Shown here piece by piece: positions 1 to 6,414 of a stretch of DNA of 20,244 bases. The stretch is taken from contig JAEWCA010000158.1 of the NCBI GenBank assembly GCA_023390875.1, forward strand, positions 1-20,244. Reading direction: 5' to 3'. The notes beneath the pieces are model-generated. The model was not told where the DNA came from, made no database searches, and saw nothing but the letters and a program-made list of their open reading frames with translations. The stretch's first letter is position 1, and each line of letters opens with the position of its first letter. The translations under genes were made by a program, and so were the position numbers. The DNA comes from Actinomycetes bacterium. Its GTDB lineage: Bacteria; Actinomycetota; Actinomycetes; Actinomycetales; Cellulomonadaceae.

Positions 1-153
1 TCCGTGCCCGTCGTCGTCCGGGCGACCGCGGGCGGCTCGGGCTCGCACCTCGTCGCACGCCTCACCCTCGCCGAAGGGCTGGCCGTGATCCCCGCCGACG
101 TCGACGAGGTCCTCGTCGGCGACCTCCTCACCGTCCTGAAGGTGACCCCATGA
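1..153 (+). CDS. moeA: Molybdopterin molybdenumtransferase MoeA, C-terminal end (5' truncated)
   Basis: Only the last 50 codons are in the window, reading in frame from base 1 to a TGA at 151-153. The segment GSGSHLVARLTLAEGLAVIP followed by an acidic stretch and VGDLLTVLKVTP resembles the C-terminal beta-barrel domain IV of MoeA, whose family ends with a GSH-x-ARL-x-A-N/G-L-x-x-IP pattern and an x-G-D-x-V-x-V-x-x-L tail. MoeA inserts molybdate into adenylylated molybdopterin. The stop codon overlaps the moaC start (ATGA), so the gene heads or belongs to a translationally coupled Moco operon. The identification rests on a short tail plus strong context, because all five following genes belong to or accompany Moco synthesis. 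Confidence 0.8.
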   Translation, partial: SVPVVVRATAGGSGSHLVARLTLAEGLAVIPADVDEVLVGDLLTVLKVTP

Positions 154-623
154 CGCAGCCGTTCACCCACCTCGACGCGGCCGGCCACGCCCGCATGGTC
201 GACGTCACCGCCAAGCAGCCGACCGTCCGCTCGGCGCGCGCGTCGGGCCGGGTCGAGTGCGGGCCGGACGTCGTCGCCGCGCTCCGTGACGGCACCGTCC
301 CGAAGGGCGACGTCCTCGCGGTCGCCCGCGTCGCCGGCATCGCGGCCGCCAAGCGCACCCCCGAGCTCCTCCCGCTCGCGCACGTCATCGGCGTGCACGG
401 TGTCGTCGTCGACCTCGACATCACCGACGACGGCGTCGACATCTCCGCGACCGTCCGCACCGCGGACCGCACGGGCGTCGAGATGGAGGCACTCACGGCC
501 GTCGCCGTCACCGCGCTCGCGGTCGTCGACATGCTCAAGGGGCTCGACAAGTCGGTGCGCATCGCCGGCATCCAGATCGAGGAGAAGACCGGCGGGAAGT
601 CGGGCGACTGGCGGCGCGCCTGA
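150..623 (+). CDS. moaC: Cyclic pyranopterin monophosphate synthase MoaC
   Basis: This 157-residue protein has the normal MoaC length. MoaC converts the MoaA product (3',8-cyclo-7,8-dihydro-GTP) into cyclic pyranopterin monophosphate in the cytosol. Family landmarks are visible: PKGDVLAVARVAGIAAAKRT (Lys52 corresponds to the catalytic E. coli Lys51), the PLAH segment with His78, GVEMEALTAVAV (111-120), DMLKG with Asp127 and Lys130, and the GGKSGDW tail. Where many MoaC proteins read PLCHPL this one has PLAHVI, keeping the His but not the Cys or Pro. The ATG overlaps the moeA stop by four bases and the stop overlaps the next start by one base, which indicates translational coupling. Its partner moaA lies about 5 kb away on the opposite strand. 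Confidence 0.97.
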   Translation: MTQPFTHLDAAGHARMVDVTAKQPTVRSARASGRVECGPDVVAALRDGTVPKGDVLAVARVAGIAAAKRTPELLPLAHVIGVHGVVVDLDITDDGVDISATVRTADRTGVEMEALTAVAVTALAVVDMLKGLDKSVRIAGIQIEEKTGGKSGDWRRA

Positions 624-1375
624 TGCCCTCCGACCGGGAGCGGACCGAACCAGGTCCCGTCGACCCGGACTCGGCGGGCAGCGCACCCTTCGACGTCGAC
701 GTGTCCGTCCGCGCGACCGACGAGGCACGTCCGCCGTTCGACGCGATCGTGCTCGCGGGCGGCCGCGGCAGCCGGCTGGTCGACGTCGTCGAGGGCACGG
801 TCAAGCCCGAGGTCCTCGTGGGCGGGATCGCCCTGGTCGACCACGTGCTCGCCGCCGTCGCGGGCGCCCGCCGGGTCGTCCTGGTCGCGCCACCGCAGAT
901 CGCACGCCCGGGAGTCGTGACGGTCCTGGAGGACCCGCCCGACGGCGGCCCGGTCGCCGGCCTCGCAGCGGGTCTCGCCGCTCTGCAGCCCGAGCCGTCG
1001 AGAGCCCCGAGACTCGTCGTCGTCCTCGCCTGCGACGTCCCGCACGCCGCCCGAGGCCTGCCCTCTCTCCTCACCGCCGCGAGCGACCCGGACGTGGACG
1101 GTGCCCGCCTGGTCGGCGCCGAGGGCCGACCGCAGCACCTCGTCGCCGCCTACGACCGAGCGGCCCTCGACGCAGCCGTCGCCGCCCTCCCGTCGGTCCG
1201 CGACGCAGCCGTCCGCCGCCTCGTCGAGCCGATGCACCTCGTCGACGTCCCCGACACGGCGGACGCCGCCGCCGACGCCGACACCTGGGACGACGTCGCC
1301 CGCCTCGACGCCACCCTCACCCGTGACACCATCGATCAGCGAACCCACCAGACGGACGGAGCACCCCATGAGTGA
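623..1375 (+). CDS. mobA: MobA-like molybdenum cofactor nucleotidyltransferase
   Basis: This 250-residue protein carries a MobA/GlmU-type nucleotidyltransferase fold. The nucleotide-binding signature LAGGRGSRL is at 44-52, followed by Lys61-Pro. Further along come GGPVAGL, the metal-binding CDVP motif after a hydrophobic strand (RLVVVLACDVP), PQHLVAAY, and the terminal ADTWDD motif, equivalent to the D-x-D-T-P/W-x-D ending of MobA. MobA joins GMP to Mo-molybdopterin to give MGD; related MocA proteins use CTP, and the sequence alone does not settle which nucleotide is used. An unusual acidic, low-complexity N-terminal extension of about 38 residues precedes the fold. The start ATG overlaps the moaC TGA (TGATG) and the gene runs eight bases into the next one. 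Confidence 0.85.
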   Translation: MPSDRERTEPGPVDPDSAGSAPFDVDVSVRATDEARPPFDAIVLAGGRGSRLVDVVEGTVKPEVLVGGIALVDHVLAAVAGARRVVLVAPPQIARPGVVTVLEDPPDGGPVAGLAAGLAALQPEPSRAPRLVVVLACDVPHAARGLPSLLTAASDPDVDGARLVGAEGRPQHLVAAYDRAALDAAVAALPSVRDAAVRRLVEPMHLVDVPDTADAAADADTWDDVARLDATLTRDTIDQRTHQTDGAPHE

Positions 1376-1622
1376 GGACCCCCGCCGCGCCCCCGGCGCC
1401 GACCTGCCCGCGTGGGTGGCGCACATCGCCGCCGAGCTCGGCGTCGACCCGGCGCTCGTCGACGTCGACCGGATCCTCGGCGTCGCCGGCGACGTCGCGC
1501 GCTCGGTGGCCCGCCCGGCGGTGCCCGTGACGATGCTGATCGCGGGTGTCGCACTCGCGGCCGGCCGCACGGACGTGCTCGACGTCGTCGAGCGCGAGGC
1601 GCAGGCGTGGGTGGCCGGATGA
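1368..1622 (+). CDS. DUF6457 small protein in the Moco operon
   Basis: This 84-residue protein begins at an ATG inside the end of the mobA-like gene and ends in ATGA overlapping moaD. The acidic N-terminal helix (PAWVAHIAAELG), the D-x-D-x-ILG-x-AGDVA segment and the VARPAVPVTMLIAG segment match my recollection of DUF6457, a small helical family found almost only in actinobacterial Moco clusters. No catalytic motif or signal peptide is visible. The VTMLIAGVALAAG stretch is mildly hydrophobic but short for a membrane span. Its position between a MobA-like transferase and the sulfur carrier MoaD suggests an accessory role in Moco maturation or binding. That role is inferred from context, and the biochemical function is unknown to me. 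Confidence 0.8.
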   Translation: MSEDPRRAPGADLPAWVAHIAAELGVDPALVDVDRILGVAGDVARSVARPAVPVTMLIAGVALAAGRTDVLDVVEREAQAWVAG

Positions 1623-1858
1623 CGGTCACCGTCCGGTACTTCGCCGCCGCGGCCGAGGCAGCAGGCGTCGACACGGAGCAGGTCGACGCGGGCACCGCCG
1701 CCGAGGTGCGAGCGCGGCTGGTCGCCCGCCACGGCGCGGGCCTCGACCAGGTCCTCGACCGCTGCGCCCTGCTCGCCGACGGCACCCGCGTGGAGCCCGC
1801 CGACCTCGTCCCGTCCGGCGCGACCCTCGACGTCCTCCCCCCGTTCGCAGGCGGCTGA
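1619..1858 (+). CDS. moaD: Molybdopterin synthase small subunit MoaD
   Basis: This 79-residue ubiquitin-like sulfur carrier has the usual MoaD length. It begins with the beta strand MTVTVRYFAAAAEAAG and ends in PPFAGG, the conserved C-terminal Gly-Gly that is adenylated and converted to a thiocarboxylate. MoaD donates sulfur to precursor Z within the MoaD2-MoaE2 molybdopterin synthase. The ATG overlaps the DUF6457 stop (ATGA), making it the last gene of the coupled + strand operon. Its partner moaE is on the opposite strand about 4 kb away. No moeB-type adenylating enzyme is seen in the window. Confidence 0.93.
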   Translation: MTVTVRYFAAAAEAAGVDTEQVDAGTAAEVRARLVARHGAGLDQVLDRCALLADGTRVEPADLVPSGATLDVLPPFAGG

Positions 1859-1878
1859 CCGCACCGTCTGGCGACGTC

Positions 1879-1891
1879 CTCGCCGGGCGAG
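1879..1891 (+). terminator. Possible weak hairpin after moaD
   Basis: CTCGCC and GGCGAG form a perfect 6-bp inverted repeat around one base, 20 bp after the moaD stop. There is no T-run and the loop is too small for a full stem, so this is at best a weak terminator. The rest of 1859-2041 shows no convincing gene. Confidence 0.2.
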
Positions 1892-2041
1892 CTGGACGAG
1901 GCCAACACAGCGGTCGCTACGAACGGCGGTCGCCACAGCAGTGTTGGTCTCGCGCCTCCCGGCGGCCGCTGCCGGGGCGCCCTGCCTTGACGGTTGTCCA
2001 CAGATGCGCGGAACGACGCCCGGCGGAATGTCCGGGTTCGC

Positions 2042-2055
2042 TACCTTCGCCGACA
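2042..2055 (+). promoter_or_regulatory. Candidate -10 box giving a leaderless mRNA for the DUF6318 lipoprotein
   Basis: TACCTT at 2042-2047 fits the actinobacterial TANNNT -10 pattern and ends seven bases before the ATG at 2055. That distance would place transcription initiation on the A of the start codon. No Shine-Dalgarno sequence is present in front of this ATG, which agrees with leaderless translation. A clear -35 box is not visible. Confidence 0.45.
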
Positions 2056-2669
2056 TGCGCATCAGGGGGACCGCCCGACGAGCCATCGTCCTGTCCGCAG
2101 CCGCCGTGCTCGGCGCTGGCCTGGTGACAGGCTGCACGCCCGACCCACCGACGACCGCCGAGCCCACGGTCTCGGGAACCCGGTCGACCGCTGCGCCGTC
2201 GCCCTCCGCGTCGCCCACGGTCAACGTCCGCGTGAAGCCCGAGCGGCCGGACGCGTGGGACGACGTCAGCGTCGACGGCGCGATCGCCGTGGCCGAGTAC
2301 TTCCTGCAGCTGTATCCGTACTCCTACGCGACCGGAGATGTGGACGCCTGGCAGTCGCTGAGCCACCCAGAGTGCGTGTTCTGCGCTGACGTCAACGAGA
2401 ACATCCACGACATGTTCATGGCGGCTCATCGCGCAGAGGGCGGATCAGTCTCGTTTGCCTCGACGAGTGGGCGTGAGGTCACTCAGGGCGAGCTCTTCTC
2501 CATCGACCTTCAGATGACGCAAGCCCCGTCGCGAGTCATCGATGCGAACAGTGCCGAGGTCGAGGGTTGGTCGACGGAGAAGACCTATGACGTGAACGTC
2601 CTGGTGCTGCGTGACGGAGACCGATGGCAGGTCCGAGGCATCGAGACGCACGAGACGCCAGCGTCGTGA
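2055..2669 (+). CDS. DUF6318 family lipoprotein
   Basis: This 204-residue exported lipoprotein has a positively charged N-terminus (RIRGTARRA), a hydrophobic core (IVLSAAAVLGAGLV) and a lipobox ending in TGC at about residue 24. A Thr/Ser/Pro-rich linker follows. The globular part begins KPERPDAWDDVSVDGAIAVA and continues with YFLQLYPYSYATGDVDAW and HPECVFC, the conserved pattern I associate with the actinobacterial DUF6318 family: Tyr-rich helix, TGD, and a paired Cys motif. It is probably anchored to the outer face of the membrane. The function is unknown. The ATG at 2055 is preferred over upstream in-frame starts because it begins the signal peptide exactly. The stop overlaps the next GTG (GTGA), so the two exported proteins are probably co-translated. 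Confidence 0.85.
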   Translation: MRIRGTARRAIVLSAAAVLGAGLVTGCTPDPPTTAEPTVSGTRSTAAPSPSASPTVNVRVKPERPDAWDDVSVDGAIAVAEYFLQLYPYSYATGDVDAWQSLSHPECVFCADVNENIHDMFMAAHRAEGGSVSFASTSGREVTQGELFSIDLQMTQAPSRVIDANSAEVEGWSTEKTYDVNVLVLRDGDRWQVRGIETHETPAS

Positions 2670-3572
2670 AGGTCCACGGACTCGTCGCGGCCACTCTTGT
2701 CGTCTGCTCTCTCCTCTCGGCCGAGTCTGCGTCAGCGACGACCAAGCCGGCGGCGTCCAAGGACAGCCCCGAGTGGGGCGCGCAGAGCACCGGCGACGAC
2801 AACGTCGATATCGTCGGCAAGTACGCGAAGCACGGCAAGAACAAGGCATCGCACCCGGATCGGCCTGACGAGCCGAAGCTCGTCGACTACGCGAACGCGG
2901 AGCTGTGCAACGTGTCGTCGGCGACGTTGTCGTCGAGCATCGACGGCGCGTGCGACGCCCCGAACGGCACGGTCCCCCCGGTCGTCTGCCCCGACGGCGC
3001 GACGCCGGAGCTGCCGCTCTGGGTCCGCTACCGCCCGAACGCGCAGGCGGCATGGTCGCTGGCAGTTCCTGACGGGCGGCCGATGCCCGGACAGCCCGGT
3101 GCCTGTGATGACGGGCGAGGACTTCCGCCGTCTGCCGATCGCACCCTCACCGGTGCACGTCCAGCCGGACCGGGGGTGGGTCCTCGTGAACATCGAGACG
3201 ATCGTCTACACGGAGGCCACGGAGCAGACGTTCCAGACGGACCTGTTCGGCGTCCCGGTCGAGGTGGTGGCGACGCCGGCCCGGTTCACGTGGGACTTCC
3301 ACGACGGCAGTCGTGCGCTGACCACCACGGATCCGGGGAGACCGTGGCCGGCCAAGGACGTGTTCCACGTGTACGAGCAGCCGATGACGACGCACCTGAC
3401 GTTGACGACGACCTGGTCGGGCCGCTTCCGGGTGGCGGGCGAGCAGGAGTGGCGCGACGTCGAGGGCACCGCTCAGACGTCGTCCGACTCGGCACATTTC
3501 GACGTCGTCGAGCGCCGGGCACGCCTCGTGCCGACCGACTGCCTGACAGACCCGACTCAGAAGGACTGCTGA
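2666..3572 (+). pseudogene. Exported PKD-like domain protein, frameshifted near 3062
   Basis: Two reading frames carry the two halves of one protein. From GTG 2666, overlapping the lipoprotein stop, the first frame encodes a signal peptide (VKVHGLVAATLVVCSLLSAE, cut near SASA) and a normal-looking segment up to LWVRYRPNAQAAWSL. Beyond about 3062 this frame becomes Gly/Arg-rich shadow sequence. The +1 frame then takes over with QFLTGGRCPDSP, DFRRLPIAPSPVHVQPDRGW and ARFTWDFHDGS, ending at 3572. Dropping one base in the GG at 3061-3062 gives an uninterrupted protein of about 301 residues. WDFHDG plus a later FHVYEQP resembles a PKD fold (WDFGDG...HxY). The gene is either a pseudogene or carries a one-base sequencing error. 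The function is unknown; it is probably a surface or secreted partner of the preceding lipoprotein. Confidence 0.85.
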
Positions 3573-3579
3573 GCTCGAC

Positions 3580-3598
3580 ACCTGGTTCGAATCCAGGT
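3580..3598 (+). other. tRNA T-arm-like hairpin
   Basis: ACCTGG-TTCGAAT-CCAGGT is a perfect 6-bp stem with a 7-base loop. It contains GGTTCGAATCC, the classic tRNA T-arm sequence. It starts eight bases after the stop of the frameshifted gene. No matching acceptor, D-arm or anticodon arm can be folded upstream, so it is not a complete tRNA. It may be a tRNA 3' remnant of the kind left at integration sites, or a chance hairpin. Confidence 0.5.
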
Positions 3599-3623
3599 TA
3601 CCGCTGACGTGCGACTGTCCAAG

Positions 3624-3707
3624 AAGCTGAGGTCCGTCGATGCTCGACCTCAGTTTACTTCTATTCGGCCTGTTAAACTGAGGTTGATGCACGACGGACC
3701 GCAGTTT
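3624..3707 (+). promoter_or_regulatory. Two 33-bp operator-like dyads upstream of fic
   Basis: Dyad 1 (3624-3656) has arms AAGCTGAGGT and ACCTCAGTTT. Dyad 2 (3675-3707) has arms AAACTGAGGT and ACCGCAGTTT. Each dyad is 33 bp long with a 13-bp centre, and they are offset by exactly 51 bp, close to five helical turns. The inner arms at 3647-3657 and 3674-3684 also form a perfect 11-bp inverted repeat. A TANNNT -10 candidate (TAAACT, 3674-3679) lies inside dyad 2's left arm, so a bound protein should block the promoter. The likely ligand is the C-terminal winged-helix part of the Fic protein itself; this is an inference. Confidence 0.7.
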
Positions 3708-3733
3708 GTCGGACCTGGGAGGCGGTGACGGCC

Positions 3734-4924
3734 ATGAGCCCGTTCGTCACCCTCACGTGGACGCCCGCCGCGACCGACGGCCTGCCCCGTCGCTACACCC
3801 GCTCGGGGCAGTTCCAGGCGTACGTCCCCGAGCCGCTCACCGGCCGCGCCATCACCGTGCGCCCGGCGACGCGAGCGCTCGCCGAGGAGGCGGACGAGGC
3901 GGCTCGCGCGGCGGCAGCGTCGGTGCGTCACGCAGGGCTCGGGCAGGTCGGCGACCTCCTCGTCCGGTCGGAAGCGTCGGCGTCGTCGCTCATCGAGGGC
4001 TACGAACCGACCGCGAGGTCGGTGGCGGTCGCCGACTTCGTCCGGCGTGGCCGTGACGCGGCGGTCACGGTCGCCCGGAACCTGCGAGCGGTGCGGGAGG
4101 CGCTCGAGAGGACGTCCGACCCGGAGGTCTCTCTGGTGACCTCGACGTGCGAGCTGCACACGGTCATCGCCCCCGGCTCCGCCGGACTGCGGACGGAACC
4201 TGTGTGGATCGGTGGCCGGACGCCGCTGGAGGCGCACTACAACGCACCGCCGCACGGCCAGGTCCGCGGACTTCTCGACGACCTCGACGGGTACCTCGCG
4301 TCGCACCCCCACACGCCGGTCGTCGCCGCGGCGCTCGCCCACGCGCAGTTCGAGACGATCCATCCGTTCACCGACGGCAACGGGCGAGCCGGCCGGGTGT
4401 TGCTCGGCATGGTCCTGTCCCGCGACGGTCTCACCCCGGGGGTCACGCTGCCGGTCAGCGTCGAGCTGTTCCGTGACCGCGACCGGTACTACGCCGCGCT
4501 GGACGCCTTTCGCCGTGGCGACGACGACGCGATCGTCGGGGTCGTCGCCGACGCGGTGTGCGTTGCCGCCGAGCAGGCGGTGCGACTGTCCGACGACGTC
4601 AGCACCTGGCAGCGCGAGCAGACGAGCGCCCTCGATGCACACCTGGCAGCACGCTCGGCCAGCGGCCGGGTCCGCCACGGTACGGCTCACCGGGTCGTCG
4701 AGGCGCTGCCCGGTTCTCCGGTCCTCGACGCGGCATCCGTCGTCGCGGCGCACGGCGTCACCGACAACGCGGCCCGCGCGGCGCTGGAGACCCTCGCCGA
4801 CGCGGGGGTGCTCCGTCGCGACCGGAAGGCGGACCGGACCAGGACGGTGTACGTGGCGACCGGCCTCCTCGATCTGGTCGCCGGCGCACTCCCACCCGTC
4901 CGGGACGACGTCGACGACGTCTGA
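3734..4924 (+). CDS. Fic family protein (class II) with C-terminal winged-helix domain
   Basis: This 396-residue protein has a complete Fic active site, HPFTDGNGRAGR at 210-221. His210 is the catalytic base, and the Asp-x-Asn-Gly segment and Arg residues bind Mg-ATP. Fic enzymes usually transfer AMP to a hydroxyl of a target protein. An inhibitory (S/T)xxxE(G/N) motif appears before the Fic core as S84-SLI-E88-G89, which makes it class II and self-inhibited. The N-terminal 60 residues match the usual Fic_N region. The C-terminus from about 305 (a VVEALPGSPVLD segment, then TDNAARAALETLADAGVL) looks like a winged helix. ATG 3734 is preferred over GTG 3725 because GGGAGG at 3717-3722 is 11 bp from the ATG but only 2 bp from the GTG. 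No antitoxin-like partner gene is adjacent. Confidence 0.93.
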   Translation: MSPFVTLTWTPAATDGLPRRYTRSGQFQAYVPEPLTGRAITVRPATRALAEEADEAARAAAASVRHAGLGQVGDLLVRSEASASSLIEGYEPTARSVAVADFVRRGRDAAVTVARNLRAVREALERTSDPEVSLVTSTCELHTVIAPGSAGLRTEPVWIGGRTPLEAHYNAPPHGQVRGLLDDLDGYLASHPHTPVVAAALAHAQFETIHPFTDGNGRAGRVLLGMVLSRDGLTPGVTLPVSVELFRDRDRYYAALDAFRRGDDDAIVGVVADAVCVAAEQAVRLSDDVSTWQREQTSALDAHLAARSASGRVRHGTAHRVVEALPGSPVLDAASVVAAHGVTDNAARAALETLADAGVLRRDRKADRTRTVYVATGLLDLVAGALPPVRDDVDDV

Positions 4925-4972
4925 CGGCTCGACACCGACGACCGCACCCCGTCGGACTGAAGAGTGCAGGAC

Positions 4973-4997
4973 CGGCGGCGACCGCGCTCAGCCGCCG
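4973..4997. terminator. Possible hairpin between convergent fic and moaA
   Basis: CGGCGGC (4973-4979) and GCCGCCG (4991-4997) form a 7-bp stem with an 11-base loop, overlapping the moaA stop. There is no T-run. It could serve convergent transcripts from both sides, but it may be chance in such GC-rich DNA. Confidence 0.25.
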
Positions 4998-5995
4998 ATC
5001 GCGCTCATCGGCCGCGTCGGCTGCAGGAACGACGGGTCGTCGATGTCGTGCCCGGCCTTCTTCCCGGCGAGGCACCGCCGGTAGGCGTCGGCGATCGCGG
5101 CGTCGATGTCCGCAGCAGGACCGTCGGCCCGGACGAGCGAGCGCACGTCGGTCTCCCCCTGGGAGAAGAGGCACGCGCGGAGCTGTCCGTCGGCGGTGAG
5201 CCGCAGCCGGTCGCACGACCCGCAGAACGGCGCGGTCACCGACGCGATGACCCCGACGGTCGCCGGTCCGCCGTTCACGGTCCACAGCTCGGCGGGTGCG
5301 GCGCCGCGGCCGGGGACCTCGGTGAGCGCGAACTCGGCGTTGAGCCGCTCGAGGATCTCGGCCTGCGTGACCATCTCGGTGCGGTCCCAGGTGTGGCCGC
5401 CGTCCAGGGGCATCTGCTCGATGAAACGCATCTGGTACCCGCGGTCGACGGCGAACCGGGTGAGCGCGACGACCTCGTCGTCGTTGACGCCGCGCATCGC
5501 GACGGCGTTGAGCTTCACAGGTTGCAGCCCGGCGGCGTCAGCAGCGGCGATCCCCGCGAGCGTCTCGACGAGCCTGTCGCGCCGGGTCAGCGAGATGAAC
5601 CGCGCCCGGTCGAGGGTGTCGAGGCTGATGTTCACGCGGGTCAGACCGGCGTCACGCAACGGCGACGCGAGGGCCGGCAGGCGCAGCGCGTTGGTCGTGA
5701 GCGACACCTCGGGGCTGCGGCCGTCGGGACCGGTCAGCGCTGTCAGGCGTCGCACCACGTCGACCACGTCGACCCGCAGCAGCGGCTCGCCACCGGTCAG
5801 CCGGATCTCGGTGATCCCGTTCTCGACCCCGACGCGCGCGACCTGCACGATCTCGTCGGTCGTGAGCATGGTCGAGCGTGCGAGCCACGGGACGCCGTCG
5901 GCGGGCATGCAGTAGGTGCAGCGCAGCGAGCAGCGGTCCGTCAGCGAGATCCGCAGGTCGCGGTGCACCCGGCCGAACCGGTCGGTCAGGGTCAT
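4988..5995 (-). CDS. moaA: GTP 3',8-cyclase MoaA (radical SAM)
   Basis: This 335-residue radical SAM enzyme converts GTP to 3',8-cyclo-7,8-dihydro-GTP, the first step of Moco synthesis; MoaC acts next. The N-terminal cluster motif CSLRCTYC (Cys22, 26, 29) and the SAM-binding RLTGGEPLLR are present. The C-terminal cluster motif C-x2-C-x13-C is seen in FCGSCDRLRLTADGQLRACL. The protein ends in Gly-Gly, as functional MoaA should. The start at 5995 (MTLTDRFGRVHRDLRIS) is chosen over an ATG at 6010 because it overlaps the moaE stop as ATGA, follows a G-rich ribosome-binding stretch and matches the family N-terminus. It is the last gene of the mog-moaE-moaA operon. Confidence 0.97.
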   Translation of the reverse strand: MTLTDRFGRVHRDLRISLTDRCSLRCTYCMPADGVPWLARSTMLTTDEIVQVARVGVENGITEIRLTGGEPLLRVDVVDVVRRLTALTGPDGRSPEVSLTTNALRLPALASPLRDAGLTRVNISLDTLDRARFISLTRRDRLVETLAGIAAADAAGLQPVKLNAVAMRGVNDDEVVALTRFAVDRGYQMRFIEQMPLDGGHTWDRTEMVTQAEILERLNAEFALTEVPGRGAAPAELWTVNGGPATVGVIASVTAPFCGSCDRLRLTADGQLRACLFSQGETDVRSLVRADGPAADIDAAIADAYRRCLAGKKAGHDIDDPSFLQPTRPMSAIGG

Positions 5996-6414
5996 GCCAT
6001 CCCCACCCATACGTGGCTCCCGTCCGCGAGGACCTCACGCTTCCACACGGGGAGCTCTGCCTTGACCCTCTCCACGAGTGTCCGGCAGACGTCGAACGCG
6101 TGCGCGCGGTGCGCGGTCGACACCGCGGCCACGATCGCCGCCTCCCCGACGGCCAGGTGCCCGATCCGGTGGCTGACCGCGAGCCCGAGCACGTCGGGGT
6201 CGTCGGCCACCTCGGAGGCGATCCGCGTCAGCACGGCGGCGGCGTCCGGGTGGGCGCTGTAGTCGAGGGCCACCACGGTTCCCGTGACCGACGGGTCGTG
6301 GTCCCGCACGAGCCCGACGAACGTCGCGACGGCCCCCGCTCGCGGCCCACTGACATGTTCCACGTGAAACAGCAGGTCAAGCGGCGTCTCGTCGATCCGG
6401 GCAAAGACGGTCAT
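5992..6414 (-). CDS. moaE: Molybdopterin synthase catalytic subunit MoaE
   Basis: This 140-residue protein has the normal MoaE length. It forms the catalytic subunit of molybdopterin synthase with MoaD and turns precursor Z into molybdopterin. Conserved blocks seen are GAVATFVGLVRDH, LDYSAHPDAA, HRIGHLAVGEAAIVAAVSTA, HRAHAFDVCRTLVERVKAEL and PVWKRE followed by GSHVWVG. The catalytic lysines of the family correspond to the Lys in VKAELPVWK and the second Lys in the same block. The usual Y-E-A-H/Y-P appears here as Y-S-A-H-P. The ATG overlaps the mog TGA by one base, and the stop overlaps the moaA start, so the three - strand Moco genes are tightly coupled. Confidence 0.96.
   Translation of the reverse strand: MTVFARIDETPLDLLFHVEHVSGPRAGAVATFVGLVRDHDPSVTGTVVALDYSAHPDAAAVLTRIASEVADDPDVLGLAVSHRIGHLAVGEAAIVAAVSTAHRAHAFDVCRTLVERVKAELPVWKREVLADGSHVWVGMA

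Noticed and set aside
128..2224. Long 698-residue reading frame on the - strand across the Moco operon
   Set aside because: Its composition is Gly/Arg/Val-rich, it lacks domains, and it lies opposite five recognisable overlapping genes; it is a GC-rich shadow.
3045..3070. Programmed ribosomal frameshift in the PKD-like gene
   Set aside because: No slippery heptamer, in-frame stop or stimulating structure is evident there; mutation or sequencing error is simpler.
3533..3605. Complete tRNA gene ending in the T-arm-like hairpin
   Set aside because: With the T-arm fixed, the positions for the anticodon, D and acceptor stems do not pair.
5996..6010. Upstream ATG (6010) as moaA start
   Set aside because: It adds five residues not expected for MoaA; ATG 5995 overlaps the moaE stop as ATGA and matches the family N-terminus.
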